Positions 11,717-23,330 of a stretch of 64,000 nucleotides of DNA are shown one piece after another. The translations under genes and the position numbers were made by a program. The notes beneath the pieces were generated by a model. It saw only the letters and a list, made by a program, of their open reading frames with translations, was not told where the DNA came from and made no database searches. Position 1 is the first letter of the stretch, and each line of letters begins with the position of its first letter. Source of the stretch: Kitagawia praeruptora (Eukaryota > Streptophyta > Magnoliopsida > Apiales > Apiaceae); contig CM075344.1 in the NCBI GenBank assembly GCA_037693485.1, positions 96,817,001-96,881,000 of the forward strand, read 5' to 3'.

Positions 11717-12860
11717 CTATCACAGAGTCATCAAACAAAGCTGCATCAGTATTGACCTTAATCGTATATTCCTGTGGACGCTGCCAGTACGTGTCGCCAT
11801 CTGATTGAGTCATAAACTCAATGAAATATCAAATGACCTGTCCAGTGCACTCTGTCATTGGTTAAAGGATAGATGTATAGGCAATTTAGTTTTGTATTTG
11901 TTACTTGGATATTTAAGATTTTCTTTCTCTTAACAAAAATTTACCCTATCATTCAAATCTCTATTTCAGAATCCCCATCGTTATATCTTTCCTTTTGATT
12001 GGTGTCATAAAGTGGATGTCTTTTCATCTTTGGCTGTAAATCTTGATTTTTGATTAATCAATTTCAAGATTCTTAATCTTTCATATTCTTGTAACTCCAT
12101 TCTATATAACCTATATAAAGGATCATGTACAACACCTATTGACATATAAATAGTATCCATCTTTTCTTAATATACTCTTCTTCTTAACATCTTATCCCTC
12201 TTAAATTGAATGAGAACTGAGATTTAATCTCAACTTTTCATTTTATATTAATTTTTTAATCTCATCCATTCATAGAATCCTTCCCTGTAACTTTTGTTCA
12301 CCAAACCTCTCATCATACCTTTCAGTCACTCTTTTATGATCTTAATTCCGATCATGATTTTGATCACAACTCCTCACATACCTATACATACACGCACACA
12401 TACATCAATTCTCTCTCTCCCCCACCCCTCTCTCTCTGATCTGAAATTGAAGGTGTTGTGCGAAGATGTTGCTGACATTGTTCACTTTTTCTTTCCTTAA
12501 ATCTCAAACTATTTAATACCGGAGATGATGAAGTCTCTGGTGAATATACTTCACTAAAACTATTCAGTTTACAATGCAAGCATTGCCAAGAGGCTAAACA
12601 CCAACCTAGACACCAAATCTTAATTGGCTAGGTAAGCTTTCGCTTGCCTAGACACCAAAGAGTCGGAATAATAAAGATTACGTCTTTTTTTAGGTACCAT
12701 CCTAATTGAGCGTGAAAATCTAATTTAATTTTATTATGACTAAGGGCATACAAAATGATGGATTAAATGGTTGTGGGCCAAGAAAAGATTGATGAAATAC
12801 CTTCCCTTATCTTGTGAGTGGTTTTGCCCTTAAGATTTATTTACAAATAACCTAATAATA
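11717..12860. other. AT-rich spacer, no gene recognised
   Basis: No coding frame with protein-like composition on either strand. There is a CTATATAAAG TATA-like string near 12112, a CT-rich run at 12405-12442 that looks like a plant 5' leader, and a small hairpin CTAGGTAAGC/GCTTGCCTAG at 12629-12652. Together they could be the remains of a host promoter, but nothing downstream supports a gene. Confidence 0.5.
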
Positions 12861-12869
12861 TTATAATTA

Positions 12870-13340
12870 CTTATAATTAATTGATTACCATTTTCAGCTA
12901 AAACGTAATATCTTCTCTATATCTTTTAACTAAACAAATCTCCTTTTAAACTTGTCTTTCTTACTTAATAATCCTTACTTAAATATTTATTATTGGTAAG
13001 AACATGTTACCATTATTTATTTAATAACCAATTAATTACCTTTTTGGGTAAAAACATGTTATATTTTATATTCTAAAAAATATCACGGGCAATTATATTT
13101 TAATAAAATAAAATAATAATATCATATTTACTAAGAAGTAACCAATTACATTTTCAGCTGAAACACGTTACCTTTTATATTTTTTCTTACTAAAAACTCT
13201 TCTTTTCCAATAGTATCACGGGCAATTGTATTTAATAAAATAATACCATAATAAATAATTAATCATTAACTGATTAATTTTTTTAGCTAAAACATATCAT
13301 CTTATCTATATGTTATAGCTAAAGTTTTTTCTTTCTTAGA
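12870..13340. repeat. Degenerate AT-rich tandem repeat (about four units)
   Basis: The string ATTACCATTTTCAGCTAAAAC followed by a T-rich block recurs with changes near 12885, 13030, 13145 and 13270, in units of roughly 110-140 bp. The phrase TATCACGGGCAAT also recurs (13080 and 13213). The units are diverged; no coding sense is visible. Confidence 0.5.
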
Positions 13341-13461
13341 GATATTACGGCCAATATATACACATATATATATAATTATTATCAAATCATATCATTTAAA
13401 AATTTAACTTACAAAACTATATCTTAAAAAAATTCATTTAAATTCTTAAATGTAATAAATA

Positions 13462-14194
13462 TAAGAGGGATCTTATCCAAATTTTTGGTCTGATCCGGTC
13501 ACTGTACTACCAAAATTATATGATTCGTTTACTTAAAAATAGATGATCAAGATTATATCACATTAAAATGAAAATTATAATATGAAAAGGATATAATTAG
13601 AAAAGGTTTCATTATAAGTGAATTTTAAAAAGAAAATTATAATCTAAAAAGGATATAATTAAAAAAAGATTGTATTAGAATTGAATTTTAAAATGAATGT
13701 TATAATATAATTAAAAAAGGTTGCATTAGAATTGAATTTTATTTATTTTTTATTAGTATTAAAAAACATTCATATTTAATATTTGGGCTTTATCTTGAGA
13801 TCTAGAAATCAGATTTGGATGATTTTACAATCCACGCGAACCACAAAAAATTATCTTTAATTTAGTGATGATTTAACAATTATTATTCAAATGAAAATAC
13901 TCAGAATCTCAAAAGAAAATATAATTACGAATTTTTACATTATTCCTATTCAATGTAGAAGTCCTAAATTGATAATGGCATTCAATGTAAAAAAACCTAA
14001 TTATGTATGATTTAAATCATTGACATATATATTTTCATATTTCAAAATAAATAAACTTTTTAGTTTATAACATATTAAAATATGAAATATTTTTTTATGC
14101 TAGATCCAACGGTTTTCATCTATTTATTTTAAGATATTTGTCGTACGGAGGACCAGACTACCGATTATTAAAGTTTTAGACAAAATCTCTCTTA
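13462..14194. mobile_element. Probable MITE with long imperfect terminal inverted repeats
   Basis: The left end TAAGAGGGATCTTATCCAAA and the inverted right end TAAGAGAGATTTTGTCTAAA match. The match resumes inward through GGTCTGATCCGGTC versus GGTAGTCTGGTCC and again through AAATAGATGA, about 100 bp in all. The interior is AT-rich and non-coding, with a repeated GGATATAATTAAAAAAGG phrase near 13585-13720 that also lies just outside at 14245. No clear target duplication, so the boundaries are approximate. Confidence 0.42.
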
Positions 14195-14271
14195 CACTTA
14201 TTAATAAAGGTTGTATTAGAATTGATTTTTAAAATTAAATTATAATTTGAAAAGGATATAATTAAAAAAGT

Positions 14272-14591
14272 GAGGTCAGTTGGTACTATTGTTCCAGCAG
14301 CGAGAGTTGACGTTCGAGTTGTTGATTTCGTCGGGTAGTGGTTTTGGAATTTGTCAAGGTTGGTAAACTAGTTTGACAGTGGACTTAGTTTGTTAAAAGA
14401 TTGTATAACAATTTTATTCTGAGGTTGGATTGTAATCATTAAATTTGATAGTTGTTTCATACCATAATTACCTGTAAGCGGTCTTGGATTAGGGGTATTT
14501 TATTATTATTTTATGTACATATCTAGGTATATATTATGTTGATTGTGGTTAGTGGCCCCAAATCTGTATCCCGGATTATGGGATGCCACAC
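14272..14591 (+). mobile_element. LTR 3'-end fragment K
   Basis: Ends CCCGGATTATGGGATGCCACA at 14591, resembling the ends of F, G and H (CCCCGGATTTGGGGCTGTTACA type). No primer site follows and the left limit is unclear, so it is a truncated LTR or the end of an unrecognised solo LTR. Confidence 0.4.
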
Positions 14592-16451
14592 AAACAAGCA
14601 AAGAACAAAAAAAATAAAAAGCCTTAAAAGGCTTCGGCCGAATGAAGAAAAGGAAGGGCCGAATGGTACAACTTGTGGAAACACAAGTTCACTTGGTCTT
14701 GTTCCTTTATGTCCCTTGTAAAATATTTTGACCAAGTTAAAGATCAAGGACTAGGATAAACAAGAACAAAATAAAACCTTATCTTTTGGTTACTTAATAA
14801 AAATCAAGTTTAAACCACTTAAGGTAAACAAGATTGTAACTTTGTAAACCAAAACCAAAAGATGGTTAAATGGCCTTGTCTTCACCCAAAATAAATGGGT
14901 ATATCAAGGACTTACCAAGAAGCTTTGGATAATCTTTTAAATGCTTCTTTTATCAACTTACAACTCGCACAAATATACACTACGCGAATAAACTTCAAGA
15001 ACAAGTGTATATATAAGTGACAAAGTGCAAGGATAAGTGAATATAAGCTAGTATATGTAAGAAATGAGCAAGCAAGCACAATATACAAGCTATATATTCG
15101 GTTATATATATGAATATATATAACAATTTGAAACCAACTTATAACCCTTGAGATCTAAAGAGAAAACAAGAGAAAAAGCTAGCTACGAAGCCAAAAACAC
15201 GCCAAAATAGTCACCGAAAAAGTCGCCGGAAAATGGCCGGAATATGGGGCTTGGGGGCCGACTTTTAGAGGCTTAAAAGGTCACCAAAGAAACTGTAAAA
15301 ACAAGGTCCAAAGACCACAAAAATATTGGTGAACAAAGGTGTGTTGAAGAGAGCAAGAAAAGATGAAGAAAACTAGCCAAAATGGAGTAAAACTATGAAA
15401 TATTTTTGGCTTGCACTCAAGAAACGTTTTTGAACTTTTTATGCAGTAGAGAGAGTGTTTCTAGGAGTGTTTCTTCAGCTCTTGGTGGCTCTTGGAGGCT
15501 TGCCCAAAAATGTGTGGAAGTGGGGGTATATATAGAAGGTTTAGTAGGGTTTTTGAATTAAAATAAATGAGATAAATGCACATAAACCAAGGAAGGTGTG
15601 GGGGAACATTCCTTGTGTCCTAGGAGCTGTCATGTAATTAAAAAATGCATGGAAAAGTGTGCCCACACGTTTTTACCATTTATGGAAAGCACAAAATTCG
15701 AAAAATGCGCGTACCAACAAGCCGAAATGGGTTTAATCGCAATAAATTGAGAAATCATTGAACAATTATGAAATTTTGGGAATCGCCTATAAATATGTCC
15801 AGAGGATTATGGTCAAAATTTCACCTTGAAATGAGTTGACCTTCTATGACTTTTAACCGACCATTAAATCAATTACGTATCGATTTAAGGGGTCCAGGAA
15901 AAAAGTCATCCAAAATTTCCGAAACTTATTCTAAAATGTCCTGATATGGGCTAAAAATATGCCCTAAAGATACATTTAATGTAGCATTAATTAGACCCAG
16001 TATGGTCCAAACATGGGGCCCACCAGATGAGCCCAAACCTTATTATGTTATTAATTTCGTAATTAATATTAAGGGTAATAACCAGTTCAGCAATAAGAGT
16101 CAAATAAGGATATTACTCCTGCCTGACTTAGCCCCCAAGGCACCTACTTCAACATGGAAACTAATTCCTACAAGGAAGGAGTCTAGAACCTTCCTCAAGG
16201 CGGTGGCTTGCCCACCAAGTTTCTCAATCCTACCATAATTCTAAGGCTTCTGTAACCTATATAAGGGCCTGACCCCTCATTCTTAGAATTACGTCTTTGG
16301 CTTGATTCTCAATAACGAGATACGTAGGCACTCTATGAGGACCGATTAGTCTCGAACACGGAAACAACCATTAAAGCTCGAAGCTCACCAACCCCTTTGT
16401 ACACAAAAATCCTAGCTGCAATATTCATAACCTAGTTTTTATTCCACAACA
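14592..16451 (+). mobile_element. 5' LTR region of element C (Tat-like Ty3)
   Basis: The right end is fixed by ...CACAACA at 16451, followed at once by the primer-site string TTTGGCACCGTCTGTGGGAC. The left end was not found; 14592 is simply the first base after K. A TATATATA string with an opposite-facing leader-like sequence lies near 15525. The stretch has no protein-like ORF. Confidence 0.5.
16256..16263 (+). promoter_or_regulatory. Probable TATA box of element C
   Basis: CTATATAAGGGCC about 190 bp before the LTR end, a usual place for the U3/R boundary. The transcript would start near 16285 and continue through the primer site into gag. Confidence 0.5.
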
Positions 16452-16471
16452 TTTGGCACCGTCTGTGGGAC
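16452..16471 (+). other. Primer-binding site of element C
   Basis: TTTGGCACCGTCTGTGGGAC directly after the LTR. This form (usually TGGCGCCGTCTGTGGG) is common next to the 5' LTR of Tat-lineage Ty3 elements. I cannot name the tRNA with certainty. Confidence 0.7.
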
Positions 16472-16486
16472 GCGACAACATCAACC

Positions 16487-18333
16487 ATGGTGACCACATG
16501 AAGAACACCAACCGCTACTGTGGCTTTACCCCTCAGCTCTGCTCCGCCTGTTACTAAACAGGTACCCCCAACAACAGGGGCAATCATCAAATCTCAAGTT
16601 TCTCAACCTCCAGGGACGAATCCCCATGTTGAGAGAACGTTACCTGTGGATGTTCCCCCAAATCAAGAGACCAACCCTCTTTAGATGGTGATCTCTCCTT
16701 TAACCAATTGTCCACTCTTGGAAGGACATATCTCCACCATTGTGCTCCCTTTGAGTACCAACCCGATGTATGGGCTGCCTAACTATCCCCCTCAACAAAG
16801 GGACCCTGGACCAAGCAGTCACGCCTTACAGATCTGAGAACGAGAGTATGATGACTCCTCTGGTCCTTATACTGACGATTCATCATCATCTGATGATGAC
16901 GATCGTGATGAAGCCCCAAGGAGGCGACGTATTAGCGGAGAACCTCGAAGGAGGACACAAACTATCCATGGTGAGCCCCCTTTGTCAACTGAAGAGAAGA
17001 TTAGGGCTCATGAGGCCGAGATCTTAAAATTGAAGGACGATATAGCAAGGGAGCAAGCAAGATTGAACCATAATCGACCTCCTCCAACGTCAGGAGGGAT
17101 TCCCTTTGTCGATTTGGAAAGGCCTTTAAGGAGGCAAAGAAGGGCTAACGCCTCAACTAGAAGAACAACAAGGGTGGAAACCCCCAAAAGCAACCCCAAG
17201 GATCTGATGCCACTTGGGGATCCTGATGATCCCACACCTCCGTTTACTGAGGAGGTGATGAATGCTCGTATCTCAAAGAAGTTCAAGATGCTGACAATCA
17301 AGGCTTATGATGGAACGGGTGATCCCACAAACCACGTCAGGACATTTTCGAACGCACTGCTGTTGCAGCCTGCAAGTGATGCCTTAAAGTGTAAGGCATT
17401 CCCTCAAACCCTGTCGGGCATGGCTCAAAGATGGTATAGCCGATTGCCTGCGAACTCAATTGGCTCTTTTAAGGAGTTGATCACTGCTTTTATCAGTCAG
17501 TTTATCAGCAGAAGAGTTCATGAGAAAAGCTCTGCATCTCTTATGTATGTGGTGCAAGGAAAGAATGAAAATCTGAGAGATTACCTCAAGAGGTTCACTA
17601 AGGAGACATTGAATATCACTGATTTGGAGAATAAGGTGGCCATGGTAGCCCTGGAACACGGAACCACTGATCTATTCTTTAAAAGGTTATTGGCAAAGCA
17701 TCCTCCTGAAAAAACATGGCCGAGCTCCAACGAAGGGCTGACAAGTACATTAAAGCTGAAGATAGCATGAAGAAAGAAGCCACAGTAAGTGAAGGAGGAG
17801 GTAACAACGACTCCAAGAAGCGAAAGCAAGACCAGGAGTATGATGCTAGGGACAAGTATCCCCGAACTAGCGAGGACTCCGATTATGCCCCTAACAAGAA
17901 CCAAGGACCAAGGTTCACTGAGTATGCAAGGTTGAATACTCCTAGGAGTCGAATCTTGTTGGACATTGAGAAGGATAAGGATTTTCGATGGCCAAAGCCA
18001 CTTGGAGGTGATCCCGCAAAGAGAAACAAGAATCAGTATTGCAGATTCCACAGAGATGTGGGGCATGACACTGATGATTGCAAGAAACTCAAAGATGAGA
18101 TCGAGTTTTTGATTCGTAGAGGGAAACTGAGCCACTTCACTAAGGGTGACGACCGTGGTAATCAGAGAAGAGAGTATGATAGGAGGGATGACGATCAAGA
18201 TCGCAACCCACAGCCCCGAGGGCCAGTAATCAACATGATCTTAGGGGGCCCGACTGCGGCCGACACAACAAGGAATTCTCGGAAGGCTTATGCTAGAGAA
18301 GTGATGCACATCGTGGGAGAGGCCCCGAAGTAA
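16487..18333 (+). pseudogene. gag: Tat-type Ty3 Gag, broken (element C)
   Basis: The first ATG is at 16487, 35 bp after the LTR. A TGA four codons in (probably from CGA) and a TAG near 16682 break the N-terminal part. The capsid-like core is open at 16982-17720 in the same frame: it has TIKAYDGTGDPTNHV, FPQTLSGMAQRWYSRLP and NLRDYLKRFTKE, hallmarks of Tat-lineage Gag. One missing base at about 17718, before MAELQRRADKYI, shifts the frame; the rest is open to a TAA at 18331. The C-terminal part has YCRFHRDVGHDTDDCKKLKDE, a Cys/His knuckle-like motif of this lineage, then a charged Arg/Asp-rich tail. The product would be the virus-like-particle shell protein, but this copy cannot make it whole. 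Confidence 0.9.
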
Positions 18334-18892
18334 TGGTTGGTTTTGATGACTCAGACTTGGAAGGGGTGAAGTTCCCCCATGATGACCCGTTGGTCATAAC
18401 TTCTGTGATTGGAAACTCAGAGGTGAAGCGAGTCTTGATAGACAATGGAGCTTCCGTTGACATTCTATTTCATGATGCATTTGTGAAGATGGGATACAAT
18501 GATTCTCAGTTGACCCCCAATAACATGCCTATATATGGATTTAATGGAGTAGAATCCAAAGTCGAAGGGATTATTCAGTTGCCTCTAACTATTGGACAGG
18601 AGCCCAAGGAGGCCACTCAGATATTGAACTTCCTGGTAATCAAAGCGGTTTCAACGTACAACGCTATCCTCGGAAGGACTGGACTTCATGTATTCAAGGC
18701 TGTCGCCTCAACTTATCATATGAAGATCAAGTTCCCGACCAGGAATGGTGTTGGAGAACATAAAGGTGATCAAAAGGTGGAACGAAGCTGTTATGCAGCC
18801 TCGTTAAGGCCTGATGGAGTCGGGGGGCAGGTCCTTCGATTGAAGACATGGATGTCCGTAGTGGTAAGGAACGCCAAGAAAGGCCGTCAGAG
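18333..18892 (+). pseudogene. pol: Aspartic protease domain of element C
   Basis: The ATG overlaps the gag stop (TAATG). The frame encodes VLIDNGASVDILF around residues 34-46, the retropepsin active site in the D-N-G-A form common in plant Tat elements, and YNAILGRTGLH, the second conserved protease loop. The linker RSCYAASLRPDG follows, then a frameshift near 18835. Just beyond, at 18893, the sequence jumps to a displaced copy of the RNase H linker instead of running on to RT. Confidence 0.85.
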
Positions 18893-19128
18893 GACATCAC
18901 ACAGAAGCCTCGGACAGCCATTGAGGCTAAGGTGTTAACTGACTTCGTGGTTGAATGTACCATTGGCAACCAAGAAGTTGGGGGGCAGGAGGTAATACCC
19001 CAAGCAGGAAGTGAACTTCAGAATAATAAGGAGGAGACCAGAAGGAGTGGTGGGTGCTCTATTTTGATGGAGCATCAAAAACAAAATCTGGTGCAGGCCT
19101 AGTCTTGCAAAGCCCCGATGGGCTCAAG
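18893..19128 (+). repeat. Displaced copy of the RNase H/second RNase H junction
   Basis: These ~236 bp match 20864-21112 (shared strings such as TGACTTCGTGGTTGAATGTAC and GGGTGCTCTATTTTGATGGAG), but lie between protease and RT where they do not belong. The copy is diverged and non-functional. It marks an internal rearrangement of element C. Confidence 0.85.
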
Positions 19129-19590
19129 TTATCCTAGTAGGACTTAGCTTCATATTTATCTAGTAGAAGTAGAAATAAGGTTCATTGAAACCATTGCAGA
19201 GCATGTTGCTCCGAGTAGGACGGTAGTACTCTATGTAAGGGTTGAACTCATTTCAAGTTATTAATGCAAGTTTGTTTTCCATTCATTGATTGTGTGATTT
19301 TATTTATGTGCCAAGCACCTGATGAGTGCAAGTCAAGGATGACCAAGTACCGAAAATAAAAGAATACACGAATGGAGAACAAACAAATGCATAAATAAAG
19401 ACCCTGAAGGGTCAAGAGTTAGGTTACAGCACGACCAAATAAGAGTTTAAGTCCGTGAAGGACCCAGGTTAAAAGATAAGCAGATAAAAGCCACACGCAA
19501 CAATCAAAGCCATGCAAGACCGAGGATGTTAAGGACTAGCTACTCTTCAATATGTCTTAAGTACCTGGATTAAGGATCCAAGGATGAAGA
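19129..19590 (+). other. Non-coding insert between protease and RT of element C
   Basis: No ORF. Phrases such as GACCCTGAAGGGTC and GTCCGTGAAGGACCC look like the untranslated 3' part of Tat elements, as does the displaced segment before it. So 18893-19590 may be one transplanted block from the element's 3' end. Confidence 0.45.
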
Positions 19591-20930
19591 CCAATAGAGA
19601 ACAATGATGTATTTGTTTGGACATCGGCTGATATGCCAGAGTTTGATCCCTAATTTATAACCCATAGGTTGAATGTCGATCCCGAACGGAAGACAATAAA
19701 ACAGAAGAAGAGGAATTTTGCTCCTGAAAGGCAAGATGCCATTAGGTAAGAAGTTGACAAGCTCTTAGAGGCTGGGTTTATTGAAGAGATTCAGTTTCCC
19801 GAATGGTTGGCTAACCCTGTGATGGTCAAGAAGGCAAATGAGAAGTGGAGGATGTGTATAGACTTCACGGATTTGAATGACGCATGTCCGAAGGATTGTT
19901 TTCCCTTGTCGAGGATAGACATGTTGATAGATGCCATAGCTGGACATGAGATGTTGAGCTTCATGGACGGGTTCAGCGGCTACAATCAGATTAAGATGCA
20001 TAAGGATGACATCCCAAAGGTATCTTTCATAACTGACTTTGGTGTTTTTTGATATCTTGTTATGGCTTTTGGTCTAAAGAATGAAGGAGCTACTTACCAA
20101 CGATTGGTGAATAAGATATTCGCCCATCTGATTGGAAAAACCATGGAGGTCTATGTTGATGATATGTTGGTCAAGATCCTATTTATGGCAGACCACATTA
20201 AGCACCTCAGAGAGGCATTCGAAGTGCTGAGGCACTACAAGATGATGTTGAATCCTGCCAAGTGTGCTTTTGGCGTTGGATCAGGAAAGTTTCTGGGTCT
20301 GATGGTTTCAAAAAGAGGCATAGAGGCCAATCCTGATAAGATCAAAGCGATTTTGGACATGGAACCACCCCGCTCTATACGGGATGTACAGAAGTTAACA
20401 GGCCGAGTTGCAGCCCTAGGGAGATTTATCTCCAAGTCTGGTGATAAATGCTTGCCATTCTTTCATGCATTAAAGAAGGTGAAAAATTTTGAGTGGACCC
20501 CTGAAAGCCAAGAGGCCTTTGAATAGCTGAAGAAATACATGACTGAAGCCCCGTTGTTGGCCAAACCTAGTCTTGGGGAGACTCTTTATCTATACCTGGC
20601 GGTATCTGAACAAGCATTGAGAGCTATCCTCATTCGAGAAGAGAATAAGGTTCAAAGACCTATCTACTATGTGAACAAGGTCTTGCACGGAGCTGAGTTG
20701 AATTACTCTACCATTGAGAAGTTTACTTTGGCCTTGATAACCGCCTCGAGAAAGCTACGACCGTACTTCCAGGCACCTGACGGACCAGCAGTTGAGAAAT
20801 ATTTTTCACAGCCCGAAGGCCAGTGGAAGGCTGATCAAAAGGGCAATCGAACTTGGAGAATTTGACATCACGTATAAGCCTCGAACAGCCATTAAGGCTC
20901 ATGCATTGGCTGACTTCGTGGTTGAATGTA
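19591..20930 (+). pseudogene. pol: Reverse transcriptase and RNase H of element C
   Basis: One frame from about 19633 to 20790 is broken by TAA at 19651 and 19747, TGA at 20050 and TAG at 20524; at least two fit CAA or CAG to stop changes. RT motifs in order: KWRMCIDFTDLNDACPKD, SFMDGFSGYNQI, MAFGLKNEGATYQRLVN and the catalytic VYVDD at about 20150-20165, then the thumb and connection (KLTGRVAALGRFIS). RNase H follows (ETLYLYLAVSEQALRA, PIYYVNKVLHGAELNYSTIEK). A frameshift near 20780 moves the end of RNase H (SGRLIKRAIELGEFDI) to another frame. Typical Ty3 order; not functional in this copy. Confidence 0.92.
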
Positions 20931-21014
20931 CCATTGCCAACCAAGAAGTCGGGGGTCAGGAGATAGTAACCACCCCTGGAGGTGAAGAAAAAGATGAGGA
21001 GCTTGTACCTATCA

Positions 21015-21653
21015 GAAGGAATACTGGGTGCTCTATTTTGATGGAGCATCAAAAACAAAATCTAGCGGTGCGGGATTAGTCTTGCAAAGACCCGATGGGT
21101 TCACAGTTAAGTATGCCTTGAAGTTGGATTTCCCGACAACCAACAAAGAAGCTGAGTATGAAGCCCCGATAGCCGGATTGGGCTTGGCTAGAATCATGAA
21201 GATAAAAAATCTCAAGGTTTATGGAGATTCAAGATTGGTAGTCTCGCAAGTGAAGGGTGAATTTGAAGCCAAGGATGAAACTATGGCCAAATACTTGAGA
21301 GTCGTGAAGGCCGTTATGACCCAGTTTAACGAGTGCTATGTGGAGCACATTCCGAGGGAAGAAAATGTTAAGGCCGATGCCCTCTCAAAGTTTGCTTCTT
21401 CTGAGATAGAGAACTACGCCAAGAGTTCCAGGTCTTGAAGGCCCCATCTATTAACTCAAAGTTGGTAGCACCAATTGATATAGGAAGTTATTGGATAGAT
21501 CCCATCAAAGCTCATCTTGAGACTGGTTGGCTCCCTGATAATGCCTTGAAGGCACATAAACTGTTAGTAAGAGTTGAATCTCAAATCCCGACACAAAATT
21601 TTAGCCTTGATGGCCAAAAAGGCTGTCTGCCTTCAATCGAGTTTGTCGTTTGA
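21015..21653 (+). pseudogene. pol: Second (archaeal-type) RNase H and pre-integrase linker of element C
   Basis: After another frameshift the frame at 21028-21438 encodes YFDGASKTKSSGAGLVL, NNKEAEYEA-like sequence (here TNKEAEYEAPIAG), VYGDSRLVVSQVKGEF and VKADALSKFAS, i.e. the D-E-D-D layout of an extra RNase H. A second RNase H after the normal one is a mark of the Tat lineage. At 21435-21590 the linker WIDPIKAHLETGWLPDNA follows, which normally leads into integrase. Here the match stops near 21590, and no integrase motif (HHCC or DDE) is seen before the H insertion or after it. Confidence 0.85.
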
Positions 21654-21770
21654 GTTTAAGGACTTGAATTAAGAGCCATCAACTGAATTCAAATCAAAGC
21701 AAGGTCATGTGAGCATAAGAAGAAAGTTGGAAACCTAGAATCCAGATAAAGGGTTAACAACCAGCCAAGG
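21654..21770 (+). other. Element C sequence left of the H insertion
   Basis: Non-coding, probably 3' part of element C. Its last five bases (caagg, 21766-21770) are repeated at 63891-63895, showing that the 42-kb nest was inserted here. Confidence 0.7.
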
Positions 21771-23264
21771 TGTAATAACCCTAACTTTAGAAATGCTACA
21801 GTAATTAAATGAATAGTAAATTTTGAGGATTTAAGGAAATGGTATATAGGTACCCTATAATTGATACAGAAAATGAATAATCGGAAACCATATTAGTGAT
21901 GTACTATGAAAATAAGTGACTCGAAACGATGACAGATTTCAGAGATTCCTGAGTATGGATTTTAAGATGTTTGATTTCAATTGAGCACTATTGTGTTTGA
22001 TATTAAGGAGTATGGAGATTTAGCAAGTATTATTTATATTGGGAAATTATATGAAATTAAGTTAAGCCAAGGAATGAGCAAACCAAAGAAATGTCAAGGG
22101 AATTTGGAGTTTTAAACGATTTCGAAACCACTTGGATAATGAGGTATATTCGAAACGAATCGCAATTAGGCGAGTATAGAAACAAAATAACCAAGATTAT
22201 TAATATAACAAGGATATATACCACATTATTAGAATCATCCAAGTGACATCACTTGCTTACATCACATTCCACTAATCTTGATTAAGGGCAAATTAGTACT
22301 TTCACATGGTTTTTATCCACAAAACTCTTCAAGCTTCTACTAAACTCTAGAATTATCAAGAATTTAGCCAAGATAAGATCAAAATCAACACAAAAATCTT
22401 CATTTTCTCCATTTTCGGGTAAAAAGACAGCAGTCCAGTAAAACCACTCTAGAGACTTCATTTCTCAATGGATTTTTGTGTTCTATAGCTTATTGGAAAG
22501 GTATTGAGATGCTCTATAACTCATCTTCAGAAGCCTCGTTCAGAAAAGCAAGGTAAGGGGCTCGTTTTTCATGTTCTTTCAGCTGGGGTATTATAGCTCC
22601 GAAAAATTCTAAGTATGTTCTTGATGTTTCTTGTTAGTTAAGGTGTTATAAGGTTATATCAAGGCTTCTCAAGGACTACAAGCCTTTGTCAAGAGTGTTC
22701 AAGCTTCAAGGAAGGTATGGAGTTCATGGACCCTTAGTATTATCTTGAGTTTATGATGATTTATAGTTAGTTTAGTGGTTAAGTGTATATTAAGCATGAA
22801 ATCATGATGTTATGTGTGTTTACAAGTGATTTAATTGGATATGGAAGTGTTGTGTGTGCTTGTAACCATGGTTGGTATGATGACCACATGGTGTAGGTAA
22901 TGGTATATGTGTGGGATGATGGATTGGAGGAGTGAAAATATGGAAAGTGAGAAAATATAGACGTTATAATGCCCGATTTTCGTTAGAACAAAAACTGTCC
23001 TGTTTTTAAGACAGAGTTTCAAACTGTTAAAGGTCATTAAAAGGTACCAACTGATCATGGTAAGATAGAGCTTGGTTGATAGATCGTTTTGATATAAAGT
23101 ACGTCAAAATCTGATTAACGGTTTAGGAGATATCAAAGTTTTAATGAAAGTTACGCGAAATCACTGTTCATCAACTAACCTTCTGTGAACAGTAACTTCG
23201 GACAGATTTTCTGTGGCTTTGGAAAAATACTTTACATGGTTTTGTTCTAAATGTTTGCTAGATA

Positions 23265-23330
23265 GTGCACGCGAAAACGGTGCATCAATTGAGTTAACGG
23301 TTAACGAGTTATGAACGTTTTAGTGAAAGT
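23265..23330. repeat. LTR module shared by F and H (GTGCACGCGAAAACGGTGC)
   Basis: Near-identical to 4157-4222 in F and 59377-59442 in the other H LTR, ending in CGAGTTATGAACGTTTTAGT. Its neighbourhood is otherwise diverged between the families, which suggests selection or recent exchange. Confidence 0.6.

Noticed and set aside
12294..12579. Two short opposite ORFs near a CT-rich run
   Set aside because: Low-complexity translation and no conserved motif; more likely a leader-like sequence or chance.
17581..18198. 205-codon minus ORF opposite element C gag
   Set aside because: Mirror of the gag frame; hydrophobic translation typical of the antisense of charged coding sequence.
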